Below, one piece after another: positions 16,442 through 25,078 of a DNA stretch of 64,000 nt (position 1 is the first letter of the stretch; every line of letters starts with the position of its first letter). Both the position numbers and the translations under genes were made by a program. This DNA is from Maridesulfovibrio sp050916235 (GTDB taxonomy: Bacteria; Desulfobacterota; Desulfovibrionia; Desulfovibrionales; Desulfovibrionaceae): assembly GCF_050916235.1 (NCBI RefSeq), contig NZ_CP104854.1:1488001-1552000 (forward strand), read 5' to 3'. A model generated the notes under the pieces. It did not search any database, was not told where the DNA came from, and worked only from the letters and a program-made list of their open reading frames with translations.

Positions 16442-17815
16442 ATGTTACTCAGACACACCCCCACTGAAATAAAAGAACGCAAGGCCCTGGTCATCAACCC
16501 GGCCAAGACCTGTCAGCCGATCGGAGCCATGTATGCGGCTCTCGGCATCAAAGGCTGCCTGCCCCACTCACACGGTTCGCAGGGCTGCTGTGCCTACCAC
16601 CGCTCGGCTCTTACCAGGCACTACAAGGAACCTGTATCTGCAGCGACCAGTTCCTTCACCGAAGGTGCATCGGTATTCGGCGGTCAGGCCAACCTACTGC
16701 AGGCCATGGACAACATATTCACCGTCTACGAACCCGAGATCATCGCGGTACACACCACATGTCTCTCGGAAACCATCGGTGACGACCTGAACCAGATCAT
16801 CAACAAAGGCCACAAGGAAGGAAAGATTCCGGTCGGAAAAACTGTAATCGGCGCACCTACTCCCAGTTACGTCGGTTCCCACGTCACCGGATTCTCCAAC
16901 ATGGTCAAGGCAATGGCCGAACTGGCCGAGCCTTCCAGCAAGAAGAACGGCAAGGTCAACGTCATCCCCGGCTGGGTTGAACCCTGTGACATGGAAGAGA
17001 TCAAGAGACTGTGTTCGCTCATCGGCGTGAACATCACCATGTTCCCCGACACCTCCGGTGTACTCAACGGTCCCATGAACGGCGAGTACAAGATGTTCCC
17101 CGACGGTGGTGTAACCGTGAAGGAACTCAAGGAATGCGGACAGGCAATCGGCACTCTCGCCCTTGGCGAATGGTGCTCCGCCGATGCAGCCCGCTGGCTC
17201 GACTCCAAGCACAAGGTGCCCTGTTCCGTGCTGGATATGCCCTTCGGTCTCAAGGCGACCGACCGGTTCATAGATGTACTGCGCACCGTAGCCGGCGCTT
17301 CCATCCCCGAGTCCATCTCCGTCGAACGCGGACAGCTCGTGGATATGATCACCGACATGCACCAGTACTTCTACGGAAAGAGAGTTGCCATCTACGGTGA
17401 CCCGGATCAGCTGATCTCCATGGTTGAATTCCTGTGCTCCATCGATATGTGCCCCGTATACGTCATCACCGGCACACCGGGCAAAAAGTTTGAAAAGCGC
17501 ATCAAGGAAATCACCAAGGATATGCCCTTCGAGGTCAAGGTCAAGGCAAAGGGCGACATGTTCACCCTGCACCAGTGGATCAAGAACGAGCCCGTGGACC
17601 TGCTCATCGGCAACACCTACGGCAAGTATATCGCCCGTGACGAAGACATTCCGTTCCTGCGCTGGGGCTTCCCCATCCTGGACCGGCAGGGCCACCAGTA
17701 CTTCCCCACCGTCGGCTACAAAGGCGGCCTGCGGTTGCTCGAAAAAATACTCGGCCTGCTTCTCGACCGCATGGATCGCGATGCACCCGAAACCAAATTC
17801 GAACTGGTTTACTAA
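16442..17815 (+). CDS. nifK: Nitrogenase MoFe protein beta chain NifK
   Basis: NifK pairs with NifD and supplies the other half of the P-cluster. The 457-residue protein shows the cysteine-containing NPAKTCQPIGAM, HGSQGCCAYHRS and TTCLSETIGDD blocks. It lacks the roughly 50-residue N-terminal extension of the Azotobacter type, which again places it with the anaerobe group. AAGGAG precedes the start, 18 bases after nifD. A GC-rich hairpin follows the stop, which could protect the upstream structural-gene mRNA or reduce read-through into the cofactor genes. Confidence 0.97.
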   Translation: MLLRHTPTEIKERKALVINPAKTCQPIGAMYAALGIKGCLPHSHGSQGCCAYHRSALTRHYKEPVSAATSSFTEGASVFGGQANLLQAMDNIFTVYEPEIIAVHTTCLSETIGDDLNQIINKGHKEGKIPVGKTVIGAPTPSYVGSHVTGFSNMVKAMAELAEPSSKKNGKVNVIPGWVEPCDMEEIKRLCSLIGVNITMFPDTSGVLNGPMNGEYKMFPDGGVTVKELKECGQAIGTLALGEWCSADAARWLDSKHKVPCSVLDMPFGLKATDRFIDVLRTVAGASIPESISVERGQLVDMITDMHQYFYGKRVAIYGDPDQLISMVEFLCSIDMCPVYVITGTPGKKFEKRIKEITKDMPFEVKVKAKGDMFTLHQWIKNEPVDLLIGNTYGKYIARDEDIPFLRWGFPILDRQGHQYFPTVGYKGGLRLLEKILGLLLDRMDRDAPETKFELVY

Positions 17816-17831
17816 ACGCAATCAATGCCAT

Positions 17832-17864
17832 GCGGGGCCTTCGGCCACCCTCCGGGGGCCCCGC
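17832..17864 (+). terminator. Intercistronic GC-rich hairpin after nifK
   Basis: GCGGGGCC (17832-17839) pairs perfectly with GGCCCCGC (17857-17864). No T run follows, so this is more likely an mRNA-stability element or partial terminator than an end of transcription. Part of it resembles the CTCCGG module of the dispersed repeat. Confidence 0.55.
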
Positions 17865-17945
17865 GAGGCTTTGGTCGGAACTAACCCACCAAGCCACAAC
17901 CAATGCGGAACAACTTAAACAAACATTTAAACCGGGAGCTTTAAC

Positions 17946-19070
17946 ATGACTTCATATTCTGCCCATCCCTGCTTCGGACCGTCCGCCAAAGCTTCCGTGG
18001 CCCGCATGCATCTTCCTGTAGCACCGCGATCCAACGCCCGCATCCGCTTTGCTCCAGACAGCAAGGCAGCGGCAGCAATGTCCCCGGAAGCGGCACTTTC
18101 AATCCTCGACCACGCAATTGAAGACGGAAGAAAAATAAAAGTAGTCGGCATTACCGGCCCCGGTGACCCTTTGACCGCCTTTGAGCCCTGCTTCAGGACT
18201 CTGGCAATGGTTAAGGACAAATACCCGGACATGAAGCTGTGCCTGACCACCCTCGGCCTTGACGGCGAACGCTACGCCGAAAAGCTGGCCGAGCTCAAAA
18301 TTTCCCACATCACTGTTCTGGTAGACGCGGTTGATCCCGGTGTTGCCGAGACCATCTACGCCTGGATCCGCCCGTCCACCAAAACAGTACCCCTGCCCGA
18401 AGCCGCAAAAATACTGGTGGAAGAGCAGGCCAAATCAATCAGAGCCTTCAAAAACGCAGGACTGACCGTGAAAGTGAACACCACGGTCTACGCGGAAAAT
18501 GCGGATCACATTGAGGCAATTGCACGAACCGTAAAAGAATACGGTGCAGACATAATGGCCGTAACTCCCTTCCTGCCCGAAGGAGACAGTGATTTTCAGG
18601 CTGTAAGTACCGAGCAGATTGAAACAGCCCGCACACTTGCCGCCAACCATATCGAGCTCATGGAACCATGGGTCAAATGCGGGGCGGAGATTGAGGTTCC
18701 TCCGACTGGCGCTCTGCCCCGCTCCACCAGGGAACGGCCCAATGTTGCAGTCGTAAGCTCTTCGGGAATGGATATAGACCAGCACCTCGGCCAGGCCCAT
18801 CAGGTACTTATCTACGGTCCCCGCAAAGACGGGCTGACCTGCCTGCTGGAGACCCGCCCGGCCCCTGAACCCGGCAGCGGAGAACTGCGCTGGGAAACCC
18901 TGGCCGAAACCCTGAAGGACTGTTTTGCGCTGCTTACCTCCAGCGCCGGAGCTAAACCCAGGCAGGTCCTCGAATCAAAAGGAATCAGGGTCATCATCTC
19001 CGAGGAAAACGTGGAAGGCACAGTAGACGTACTCTACGGCGGCGGAAAGAAAGGAAAATGCAAAAAATAA
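17946..19070 (+). CDS. NifB-like protein lacking the radical-SAM cysteines, with NifX-like tail
   Basis: This 374-residue protein is a paralog of the NifB at 22972-24240. Both start with HPCF at residues 7-10 and share HLPVAP at 22-27, GPGDP near residue 70, a VDAVDPGVAETIYAWI block, and a C-terminal NifX/NafY-type domain from about residue 265 (NVAVVSSSGMDIDQHLGQA). However, the SAM-cluster cysteines of NifB (29, 33, 36) are here Ser29, Ile33 and Ala36 with no gap, Cys18 is Val, and the later HCKRCRADAVG cluster motif is missing. It cannot bind the radical-SAM cluster in the known way. A scaffold, carrier or chaperone role for a FeMo-co precursor is an inference. It lies 130 bases after nifK. 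Confidence 0.9.
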   Translation: MTSYSAHPCFGPSAKASVARMHLPVAPRSNARIRFAPDSKAAAAMSPEAALSILDHAIEDGRKIKVVGITGPGDPLTAFEPCFRTLAMVKDKYPDMKLCLTTLGLDGERYAEKLAELKISHITVLVDAVDPGVAETIYAWIRPSTKTVPLPEAAKILVEEQAKSIRAFKNAGLTVKVNTTVYAENADHIEAIARTVKEYGADIMAVTPFLPEGDSDFQAVSTEQIETARTLAANHIELMEPWVKCGAEIEVPPTGALPRSTRERPNVAVVSSSGMDIDQHLGQAHQVLIYGPRKDGLTCLLETRPAPEPGSGELRWETLAETLKDCFALLTSSAGAKPRQVLESKGIRVIISEENVEGTVDVLYGGGKKGKCKK

Positions 19071-19102
19071 GTCGATCGGAACAGACTCAGCCGCAAGCAT
19101 CT

Positions 19103-19165
19103 TTCAAAAGCGCGCAAGCGCACAAACCCAGCCCTGCAGGGTCGCCAAAGGCCCCTAAGGCACAA
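19103..19165 (-). repeat. Dispersed repeat, copy B (inverted)
   Basis: On the complement, 19126-19104 reads TTTGTGCGCTTGCGCGCTTT, close to module 1 of the other copies. Next to it, CCCTGCAGGG and GCCAAAGGCCCCTAAGG form a GC-rich hairpin region. It lies between the NifB-like and ferredoxin genes. Confidence 0.5.
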
Positions 19166-19194
19166 TTCATAAAAAAAGCACAAGGAGAGGAAAT

Positions 19195-19497
19195 ATGGCT
19201 ACCCCGGAGAAAATGATCATTTGTTGTCAGAGTTTTCGTGCAGCAGGAGACCCGAAAGGTATCTGCCACAAGCAGACCGACGGTTTTCTGCAGTACATCG
19301 AGGAAGAAATCATCGACCGTGGAATAGATGCACTTGTTGTGGCCACCAGTTGCCTGAAGCAGTGTGACAACGGTCCCATCCTCGTGGTTCAGCCCGAGAA
19401 CTGGTGGTTCAAGGGAGTTGATTCCGAGGCTGCCATTGATGCGATTCTTGACGGACTGGAAGACGGCGAACCCTGTGCCGATTACCTGATTGATTAG
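19195..19497 (+). CDS. Thioredoxin-like [2Fe-2S] ferredoxin
   Basis: This 100-residue protein begins MATPEKMIICCQSFRAAG and shows the pattern of thioredoxin-fold 2Fe-2S ferredoxins: Cys in ICCQSF, Cys in KGICHK, and later the pair in ATSCLKQCDNGPILVVQPENWW. Nif-associated ferredoxins of this class (Shethna I/FdxD-like) donate electrons to, or protect, nitrogenase components in other bacteria. AAGGAGAGG precedes the ATG. It sits between the NifB-like gene and the GNAT gene inside the nif cluster, which suggests an electron-transfer role in nitrogen fixation or cofactor assembly; direct evidence is lacking. Confidence 0.85.
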   Translation: MATPEKMIICCQSFRAAGDPKGICHKQTDGFLQYIEEEIIDRGIDALVVATSCLKQCDNGPILVVQPENWWFKGVDSEAAIDAILDGLEDGEPCADYLID

Positions 19498-19511
19498 GGA
19501 AGGATAGACAC

Positions 19512-19967
19512 ATGCCGGCCACCGCAACCATCCGCACAGCCAGATCCGCAGACCTTGAACCCATGGCAAACCTGCTGAAGATGCTCTTCTCCATCGAAAC
19601 GGACTTCTCGGCAGATCGCTCAAGGCAGCTTACGGGGCTCAGAATGCTGATGGGAAACCCACGGGCCCGCATTCTTGTCGCGGATCACGGCGGCGAGGTG
19701 GTCGGCATGTGCACCGGTCAGATAGTGATTTCCACCGCAGAGGGCGGACCTTCGATACTGGTGGAAGACGTAGTTGTCCGTGAGGACTTTCAGAACCGGG
19801 GCATCGGACGCCTGCTCATGCAGGGCCTGTACGAGTTCGCAGAAGAAAACAGAGCAACAAGGCTGCAGTTACTTGCAGACTGCGACAACCAGCCGGCGCT
19901 GAATTTTTACGAAAAAACAGGCTGGGGCAAAACAAAAATGATCTGCCTCAGACGAAAGAACAGTTAA
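19512..19967 (+). CDS. GNAT-family N-acetyltransferase in the nif operon
   Basis: This 151-residue protein is a single GNAT domain. The acetyl-CoA-binding motif A reads VEDVVVREDFQNRGIGRLLM (residues about 83-102), and motif B lies around ADCDNQPALNFYEKTGW. Upstream is ILVADHGGEVVGMCTGQIV, a typical beta hairpin. The substrate is unknown. Its position between the nif ferredoxin and nifE, with 14 bases to the former, implies co-transcription. A role such as modifying a nif protein or an amino compound is possible but not shown by sequence. GGAAGGA provides the ribosome site. Confidence 0.88.
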   Translation: MPATATIRTARSADLEPMANLLKMLFSIETDFSADRSRQLTGLRMLMGNPRARILVADHGGEVVGMCTGQIVISTAEGGPSILVEDVVVREDFQNRGIGRLLMQGLYEFAEENRATRLQLLADCDNQPALNFYEKTGWGKTKMICLRRKNS

Positions 19968-20014
19968 CCAGAGCAACCTGATTTTAACACAGTGTATAGA
20001 CCACGGAGTCAGCC

Positions 20015-21370
20015 ATGAATGAATACATCCTTGACGAACGCAAAGACCAGATTCACCGCACCGGAGAAGGCGCACTGGACATGGCCTGCAACCGTCCCTC
20101 CCTTGCAGGGGCCGTCAGTCAGAGAGCATGCGTTTTCTGCGGATCAAGGGTTGTCCTTTATCCCATCGCCGATGCCCTGCACCTCGTGCACGGTCCCATC
20201 GGGTGTGCGGTGTACACCTGGGATATCCGCGGCGCGCTTTCCAGCGGCCCGGAACTGCACCGCCTTTCCTTTTCCACCGACCTGCAGGAAACAGATGTCA
20301 TTTTCGGAGGCGAGAAAAAACTTGAGGCCGCTCTCGACGAGCTGATCGACCGCCACAGCCCCAAGGCCGCCTTCGTATATTCGACCTGCATAGTCGGCCT
20401 TATCGGCGACGACCTTGAAGCAGTCTGCAGGAAGATGACCGAGAAGAAGGGCATCCCCGTACTTCCCGTACAGTCCGAAGGATTCAAGGGCAGCAAGCGC
20501 GAGGGATACCTCGCCGCCTGCAAGGCCATGTTCAAGCTCGTCGGAACCGAAGACACCTCCGACATTTCTCCTCTTTCCGTGAACATCCTCGGCGACTTCA
20601 ATCTTGCAGGAGAAATCTGGATCATCCGTGAATATTTCAGAAAGATGGGGGTGGAAGTTGTCGCCAACATCACCGGCGACGGACGTGTAAAGGATATCGG
20701 GCGCAGCCATGGCGCGGCCCTCAACCTTGTACAGTGTTCCGGGGCGACATTGGATTTGGCAAAGATGATGAAAGAGGAGTACGGCACCCCGTTTATGCGC
20801 GTCTCCTACCTCGGCATCGAAGATATGGCGGACTCCCTCTATCAGGTTGCTGATTTCTTCAAGGATGTCGACCCGGACATTGTCAAACGCACCGAAGATC
20901 TCGTTCGTGATGAACTCTCAAAGCTCATGCCCGAGCTGGCCCGCATGCGCAAGGACCTCGAAGGCAAGAAAGTTGCCATGTACGTTGGCGGCTCCTTCAA
21001 GGCATTCTCGCTGCTCAAGGCTTTCCGCCATCTGGGCATGAAAGTGGTCATGGTCGGTTCCCAGACCGGTACCAAGGAAGACTACGAAGAACTGGCCCGC
21101 ATATCCGATCCCGGAACCATCCTCGTGGATGACGCAAACCCGCTGGAACTGTCCGCATTCATAAAGGAAAAAGACGTGGACATCTTTGTAGGCGGAGTAA
21201 AGGAACGCCCCATCGCCTACAAGCTCGGCGTCGGCTTCTGCGATCATAACCACGAAAGGAAGGAAGCACTCGAAGGCTTCGAGGGTATGCTCAACTTCGC
21301 CCGCGAAATCCATTCCTCGGCCATGAGCCCGGTCTGGCAGTTCGCACCCCGCAGGGCGAAACGGAAGTAA
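20015..21370 (+). CDS. nifE: FeMo-cofactor scaffold protein NifE
   Basis: NifE and NifN form the scaffold on which the NifB product is matured to FeMo-co. The 451-residue protein is a NifD homologue: ACNRPSLAGAVSQRACVFCG at the start, HGPIGCAVYTWDIRG, FSTDLQETDVIFGGEKKLE and YSTCIVGLIGDD supply the cluster ligands. The HSWD-type cofactor histidine region of NifD is replaced, as expected for NifE. The end is short and basic (APRRAKRK). Start ATG at 20015 follows GGAGTC. A 195-base gap with a repeat separates it from nifN. Confidence 0.96.
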   Translation: MNEYILDERKDQIHRTGEGALDMACNRPSLAGAVSQRACVFCGSRVVLYPIADALHLVHGPIGCAVYTWDIRGALSSGPELHRLSFSTDLQETDVIFGGEKKLEAALDELIDRHSPKAAFVYSTCIVGLIGDDLEAVCRKMTEKKGIPVLPVQSEGFKGSKREGYLAACKAMFKLVGTEDTSDISPLSVNILGDFNLAGEIWIIREYFRKMGVEVVANITGDGRVKDIGRSHGAALNLVQCSGATLDLAKMMKEEYGTPFMRVSYLGIEDMADSLYQVADFFKDVDPDIVKRTEDLVRDELSKLMPELARMRKDLEGKKVAMYVGGSFKAFSLLKAFRHLGMKVVMVGSQTGTKEDYEELARISDPGTILVDDANPLELSAFIKEKDVDIFVGGVKERPIAYKLGVGFCDHNHERKEALEGFEGMLNFAREIHSSAMSPVWQFAPRRAKRK

Positions 21371-21375
21371 TGTGA

Positions 21376-21502
21376 TTTGATGCGCTATCGCGCTTTTGAT
21401 GATCGCATTCACAGTTCTTTTAAATGACATTTTCCCGCTGACAGCGACGAAACCTAATAAAAGGTTTTGGGATTCTTAAACCCTTTTGCAAAAGGGTTTA
21501 AG
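21376..21502 (+). repeat. Dispersed repeat, copy C, with a 28-bp perfect palindrome
   Basis: Module 1 (21376-21400) reads TTTGATGCGCTATCGCGCTT. At 21475-21502 lies a perfect palindrome whose half reads CTTAAACCCTTTTG. An imperfect AAACC/GGTTT hairpin sits just before it. In RNA this would make a long stem between nifE and nifN. Confidence 0.7.
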
Positions 21503-21565
21503 TCCCCGGAGGACCAGCCGCAAGGCACCCGAAAAGGTTGCAAGAAGCGATTCAGGAGTTCAGAC

Positions 21566-22924
21566 ATGACTACCAAGAGTAAGAATTACACATCCACCAC
21601 CAATGCCTGCAAACTTTGCACCCCCCTCGGCGCATCCCTGGCCTTCCGCGGCGTGGAAGGAGCCATCCCGTTCCTGCACGGTTCACAGGGCTGTGCAACC
21701 TACATGCGCAGATACATTATCAGCCACTTCCGCGAGCCGGTTGACATCGCATCTTCCGCACTCGGCGAAAAGCACGCCATCTACGGTGGAGCCCCGAACC
21801 TTAAGAAGGGCATCCTCAACGTAATGAAGAAATACGAGCCGAAACTCATCGGCGTGGCAACCACCTGCCTCACCGAAACCATCGGTGATGATGTTCCCAG
21901 ATATCTTTTCGAATTCAATGAAGAATTCGGAGACCTCGAACTTCCGGAAATCGTGGAAGTTTCCACCCCCAGCTACAATGGCACCCATACCGACGGCTGG
22001 CACGGTGCGGTCCGATCCCTGGTGGATCAGCTCAACATGAGCAAGGTGGAGAGCAACAACTCTGTAAACATCCTGCCCAACATGATTTCCTGCGAAGATA
22101 TCCGCCACCTGCGTGACATCTGTGAGGACTTCGGGGTTGAAGCAACAATTTTACCCGATATTTCGGAAACCTTGGACGGTCCTGCACTGGAGGATTACGT
22201 GAAGATCCCCTCCGGCGGGACCCCCATAGCATCCATAAAAAAGATGTCCGGCGCTGATGCCACCATCGAATTCGGCCGCTGCCTGCCAGCTGAAACCGGC
22301 GGGACCGTGCTGGCTTCAAAGTTTGGCGTGGCGAACCATCGCATAGGCATTCCCATGGGACTGCGTGAATCGGACACCTTTTTCGAAACCCTTGAAGCAG
22401 TATCCGGCAGCAGCATGCCTGCACGCTACGAACGCGAACGCGGCAGGCTGATAGATGCCTATGTGGATGGACACAAATATGTGTTCGGAAAACGGGCTGT
22501 TGTGTACGGCGAAGAAGACCTAGTAACCGGACTCTGCGCATTTCTGGCAGAAATTGGCGTTGATGTAATCCTTGCGGGGACCGGTTCAAAGAAAAAAGGA
22601 CTCACGGAAGCCGTTACCGCAGTTACCGAAGGTGTTGCCCGCCGCATACCGGAAATACACGAAGGCGTGGACTTCCACGACATCGCAGAACGTGCCGGTG
22701 AACTGAAGCCTGACCTGCTCATCGGCCATTCCAAAGGCTACCGCTATGCAAAGGAATGGGGAATCCCCCTTATCCGCGTCGGCTTCCCTGTGCACGACCG
22801 TTTCGGCGGCCAGAGGCTGCTGCATATCGGCTACAAGGGTGCATTGAACATGTTCGACCGCATAGTCAACGCAGTGCTTGAAAAGAAGCAGGCCGACAGT
22901 CCGGTCGGATATGGCTACATGTAA
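21566..22924 (+). CDS. nifN: FeMo-cofactor scaffold protein NifN
   Basis: NifN is the partner of NifE and a homologue of NifK. The 452-residue protein starts MTTKSKNYTSTTNACKLC and shows PLGASLAFRGVEGAIPFLHG, GSQGCATYMRRYIISHFREP and VATTCLTETIGDDV, the scaffold cluster regions. The start at 21566 is chosen because CAGGAG lies nearby and the start of NifN/NifK homology coincides; the longer frame would translate the repeat element. It is followed 47 bases later by nifB, consistent with one operon. Length is normal for NifN without a fused NifX. Confidence 0.95.
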   Translation: MTTKSKNYTSTTNACKLCTPLGASLAFRGVEGAIPFLHGSQGCATYMRRYIISHFREPVDIASSALGEKHAIYGGAPNLKKGILNVMKKYEPKLIGVATTCLTETIGDDVPRYLFEFNEEFGDLELPEIVEVSTPSYNGTHTDGWHGAVRSLVDQLNMSKVESNNSVNILPNMISCEDIRHLRDICEDFGVEATILPDISETLDGPALEDYVKIPSGGTPIASIKKMSGADATIEFGRCLPAETGGTVLASKFGVANHRIGIPMGLRESDTFFETLEAVSGSSMPARYERERGRLIDAYVDGHKYVFGKRAVVYGEEDLVTGLCAFLAEIGVDVILAGTGSKKKGLTEAVTAVTEGVARRIPEIHEGVDFHDIAERAGELKPDLLIGHSKGYRYAKEWGIPLIRVGFPVHDRFGGQRLLHIGYKGALNMFDRIVNAVLEKKQADSPVGYGYM

Positions 22925-22971
22925 AAATTCAATCCTCATATACAAATATAAATCACTCCGGGAGACAGATC

Positions 22972-24240
22972 ATGAAAGATACAACAAAACACCCATGTTT
23001 CAACAAGGAAACCGCAGGTTCGTGCGGTCGTGTACATCTCCCTGTTGCACCCAAGTGCAACATCCAGTGCAACTACTGCAACCGCAAGTATGACTGTGTA
23101 AACGAATCCCGCCCCGGAGTTACCAGCAGTGTTCTCAAGCCCTTTCAGGCTGCGGAATACATGGATGCAGTTCTGGAAAAGGAACCGCGCATAACCGTAG
23201 CCGGTATTGCCGGTCCCGGTGACCCGTTCGCCAACCCCGAGGAAGTGCTTGAAACCATGCGCCTGCTGAATGAGAAGCACCCACAGCTCCTGTTCTGCCT
23301 CTCCTCCAACGGCATGGGCATACTGCCCTACCTTGATGACATTGCAGATCTCGGCGTATCCCATGTGACCATTACCATCAGTGCAGTCGACCCCGCCATT
23401 GGCGCTAAGATTTATTCATGGGTCAAGGACGGCAACGTGGTCTACCGTGGAGAGAAGGGAGCTGAAGTCCTTCTGGAACGTCAGCTTGCAGCAATCAAGG
23501 GACTCAAGGAACGCGGCATCGTGGTCAAGGTGAACAGCATCGTAATTCCCGGAGTGAATGAAGACCACATTACCGAAGTTTCAAGAGTTGTGGCAGAACT
23601 GGGTGCTGATATCCAGAACATGATCCCCCTCAAACCCACCGAGGGAACCCCGTTCGCGGAGATCATCGAACCTGGGCACGAGACCATCGGTCCCCTGCGC
23701 AAGGAAGCAGGCAAGGTCATAGAACAGATGACCCACTGCAAGCGCTGCCGCGCCGATGCCGTAGGGCTGCTAGGCAACGACCAGTCGGCTGCCCTCTGCG
23801 GAACCCTCAAGGCCTGTTCCGAACTCAGGCCCATCGACATCAATGCACCCCGCCCCTATGTCGCAGTGGCTTCGCGTGAAGGCATGCTTATCAACCAGCA
23901 TCTCGGAGAGGCAAAAGAGTTTCATATCTGGGGCAAAAACGAAGAAGGCGGATTCAAGCTTGTGGAAAAGCGCAATGCCCCCGTAGCCGGGTGCGGTCCC
24001 AAGCGCTGGACTGATCTTGCAGCCACATTGAGCGACTGCCGGGCAGTGCTTGCAGCAGCCATCGGCGAAACTCCATCACTCATGCTGGAGGAAAACGGCA
24101 TCATGCCTTACGTGGTCAGCGGATTTATAGAAAGCGCACTTGAAACCGTATATAACGGCGGCAACATGGAAGTCCACAAGGGCAGACGCGGTTCAATTGC
24201 CGACGCCTGCTGTACCGGAACCGGCACCAAGTGCGGCTGA
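22972..24240 (+). CDS. nifB: FeMo-cofactor biosynthesis radical-SAM protein NifB
   Basis: NifB makes the 8Fe-9S-C core (NifB-co) by radical-SAM carbide insertion. The 422-residue protein has HPCF at 7-10, the radical-SAM motif CNIQCNYC at residues 29-36, RKYDCVNESRPGV next, GPGDPFANPEE, and the additional-cluster motif THCKRCRADAVGLL near residue 250. From about residue 285 a NifX/NafY domain follows (YVAVASREGMLINQHLGEA). The C-terminus is cysteine-containing (DACCTGTGTKCG). GGGAG precedes the start. It is the last gene of the cluster. A degenerate paralog lies at 17946-19070. Confidence 0.97.
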   Translation: MKDTTKHPCFNKETAGSCGRVHLPVAPKCNIQCNYCNRKYDCVNESRPGVTSSVLKPFQAAEYMDAVLEKEPRITVAGIAGPGDPFANPEEVLETMRLLNEKHPQLLFCLSSNGMGILPYLDDIADLGVSHVTITISAVDPAIGAKIYSWVKDGNVVYRGEKGAEVLLERQLAAIKGLKERGIVVKVNSIVIPGVNEDHITEVSRVVAELGADIQNMIPLKPTEGTPFAEIIEPGHETIGPLRKEAGKVIEQMTHCKRCRADAVGLLGNDQSAALCGTLKACSELRPIDINAPRPYVAVASREGMLINQHLGEAKEFHIWGKNEEGGFKLVEKRNAPVAGCGPKRWTDLAATLSDCRAVLAAAIGETPSLMLEENGIMPYVVSGFIESALETVYNGGNMEVHKGRRGSIADACCTGTGTKCG

Positions 24241-24295
24241 TCCGGATCAAGGATTCCAGATCAAAATATTCACGACCTGAAAATGGATTTTAAGA

Positions 24296-24328
24296 GTCCG
24301 GAGGAGCTTCCAAAAAGTTTCTCCGGAC
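24296..24328 (+). terminator. Hairpin after nifB
   Basis: GTCCGGAG (24296-24303) pairs with CTCCGGAC (24321-24328). No T run follows; it may act with the stronger terminator at 24401. Confidence 0.5.
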
Positions 24329-24400
24329 CCGGATAGCCCCGAAAGCTCTCCGGATGCATCATATAATATAGATAGAAACGACTCCGTTTCCATACACTGC

Positions 24401-24440
24401 GAAGCCCCGGCAAGTTGCTCTGTCCGGGGCTTCAACCTTT
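24401..24440. terminator. Terminator between nifB and the convergent DinB-like gene
   Basis: GAAGCCCCGG (24401-24410) pairs with CCGGGGCTTC (24423-24432), followed by AACCTTTTC. The stem can serve both strands. Confidence 0.75.
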
Positions 24441-24450
24441 TCAGACGGGA

Positions 24451-24957
24451 TCAGTCCATGCCGGTCAGGTATTCATCTCTGGTAAGCCAGAGCTCCTCCA
24501 TTCTGTACATGTGCCAGTGGTCGTGCATGAGAATGTGCCGGGCAAAAATGAACAGCCCGTACTGCCTGTATTCGGGATGCACGGCCTTGCGCTGCCAGTC
24601 CTCAGGGGAAGCCTGCTCCAGAAGCTGCACAATCCTGACTCGCGCGGAGTGGAATCTGCTCAGGACATCCTTCATATCCGGCGGAGGTAACAATTTCGTA
24701 TTATCGTCTTCTTCGGGCAGGAAGGGTACAAATTCAGGATTATCCTCGTTCAATATCCTTCTGATCCGTTCTTCCCCCATAGGCTGAACATCGGCCAGAT
24801 GGGCGGCATGTTCCGCGATAGTCCAGAACCCATCCCCTCTTCTGCAGTGCAGAACTTCGTCAGGAAGGTCTGTTACAAGTCCGGACAAAATAACATGGCT
24901 TTCACGAAGCCCCTTCAAGACCGCTTCAATCTGAACATTAATCAAGCTTGTTTCCAT
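24451..24957 (-). CDS. DinB superfamily protein
   Basis: This 168-residue protein fits the DinB/YfiT-like four-helix bundle, which binds a metal through three histidines. EHAAHLADVQ supplies the first His, and the C-terminal ILMHDHWHMYRMEELW the others. Members act as thiol-dependent S-transferases or remain uncharacterised. The start ATG at 24957 (METSLINVQIEAVL) has GAGG upstream; a TTG five codons earlier is less likely. It is convergent with nifB and shows no operon partners. Confidence 0.8.
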   Translation of the reverse strand: METSLINVQIEAVLKGLRESHVILSGLVTDLPDEVLHCRRGDGFWTIAEHAAHLADVQPMGEERIRRILNEDNPEFVPFLPEEDDNTKLLPPPDMKDVLSRFHSARVRIVQLLEQASPEDWQRKAVHPEYRQYGLFIFARHILMHDHWHMYRMEELWLTRDEYLTGMD

Positions 24958-25078
24958 TATGCAAAACCTCAATCTTGAACTGTTGCCTGTCTGAAATTAA
25001 AATCCCGCGCATATCCCGGCACACTCGGTATGCCCTGTCAGCCGTATTCAAAAAATTCAGGCAACCCGGATCCAATTA

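Noticed and set aside
14359..17821. Several long minus-strand frames opposite nifI2, nifD and nifK
   Set aside because: They mirror conserved nif genes and show no domain or ribosome site.
24247..24435. 62-residue minus-strand frame
   Set aside because: It overlaps the terminator hairpins after nifB and has no recognisable sequence.
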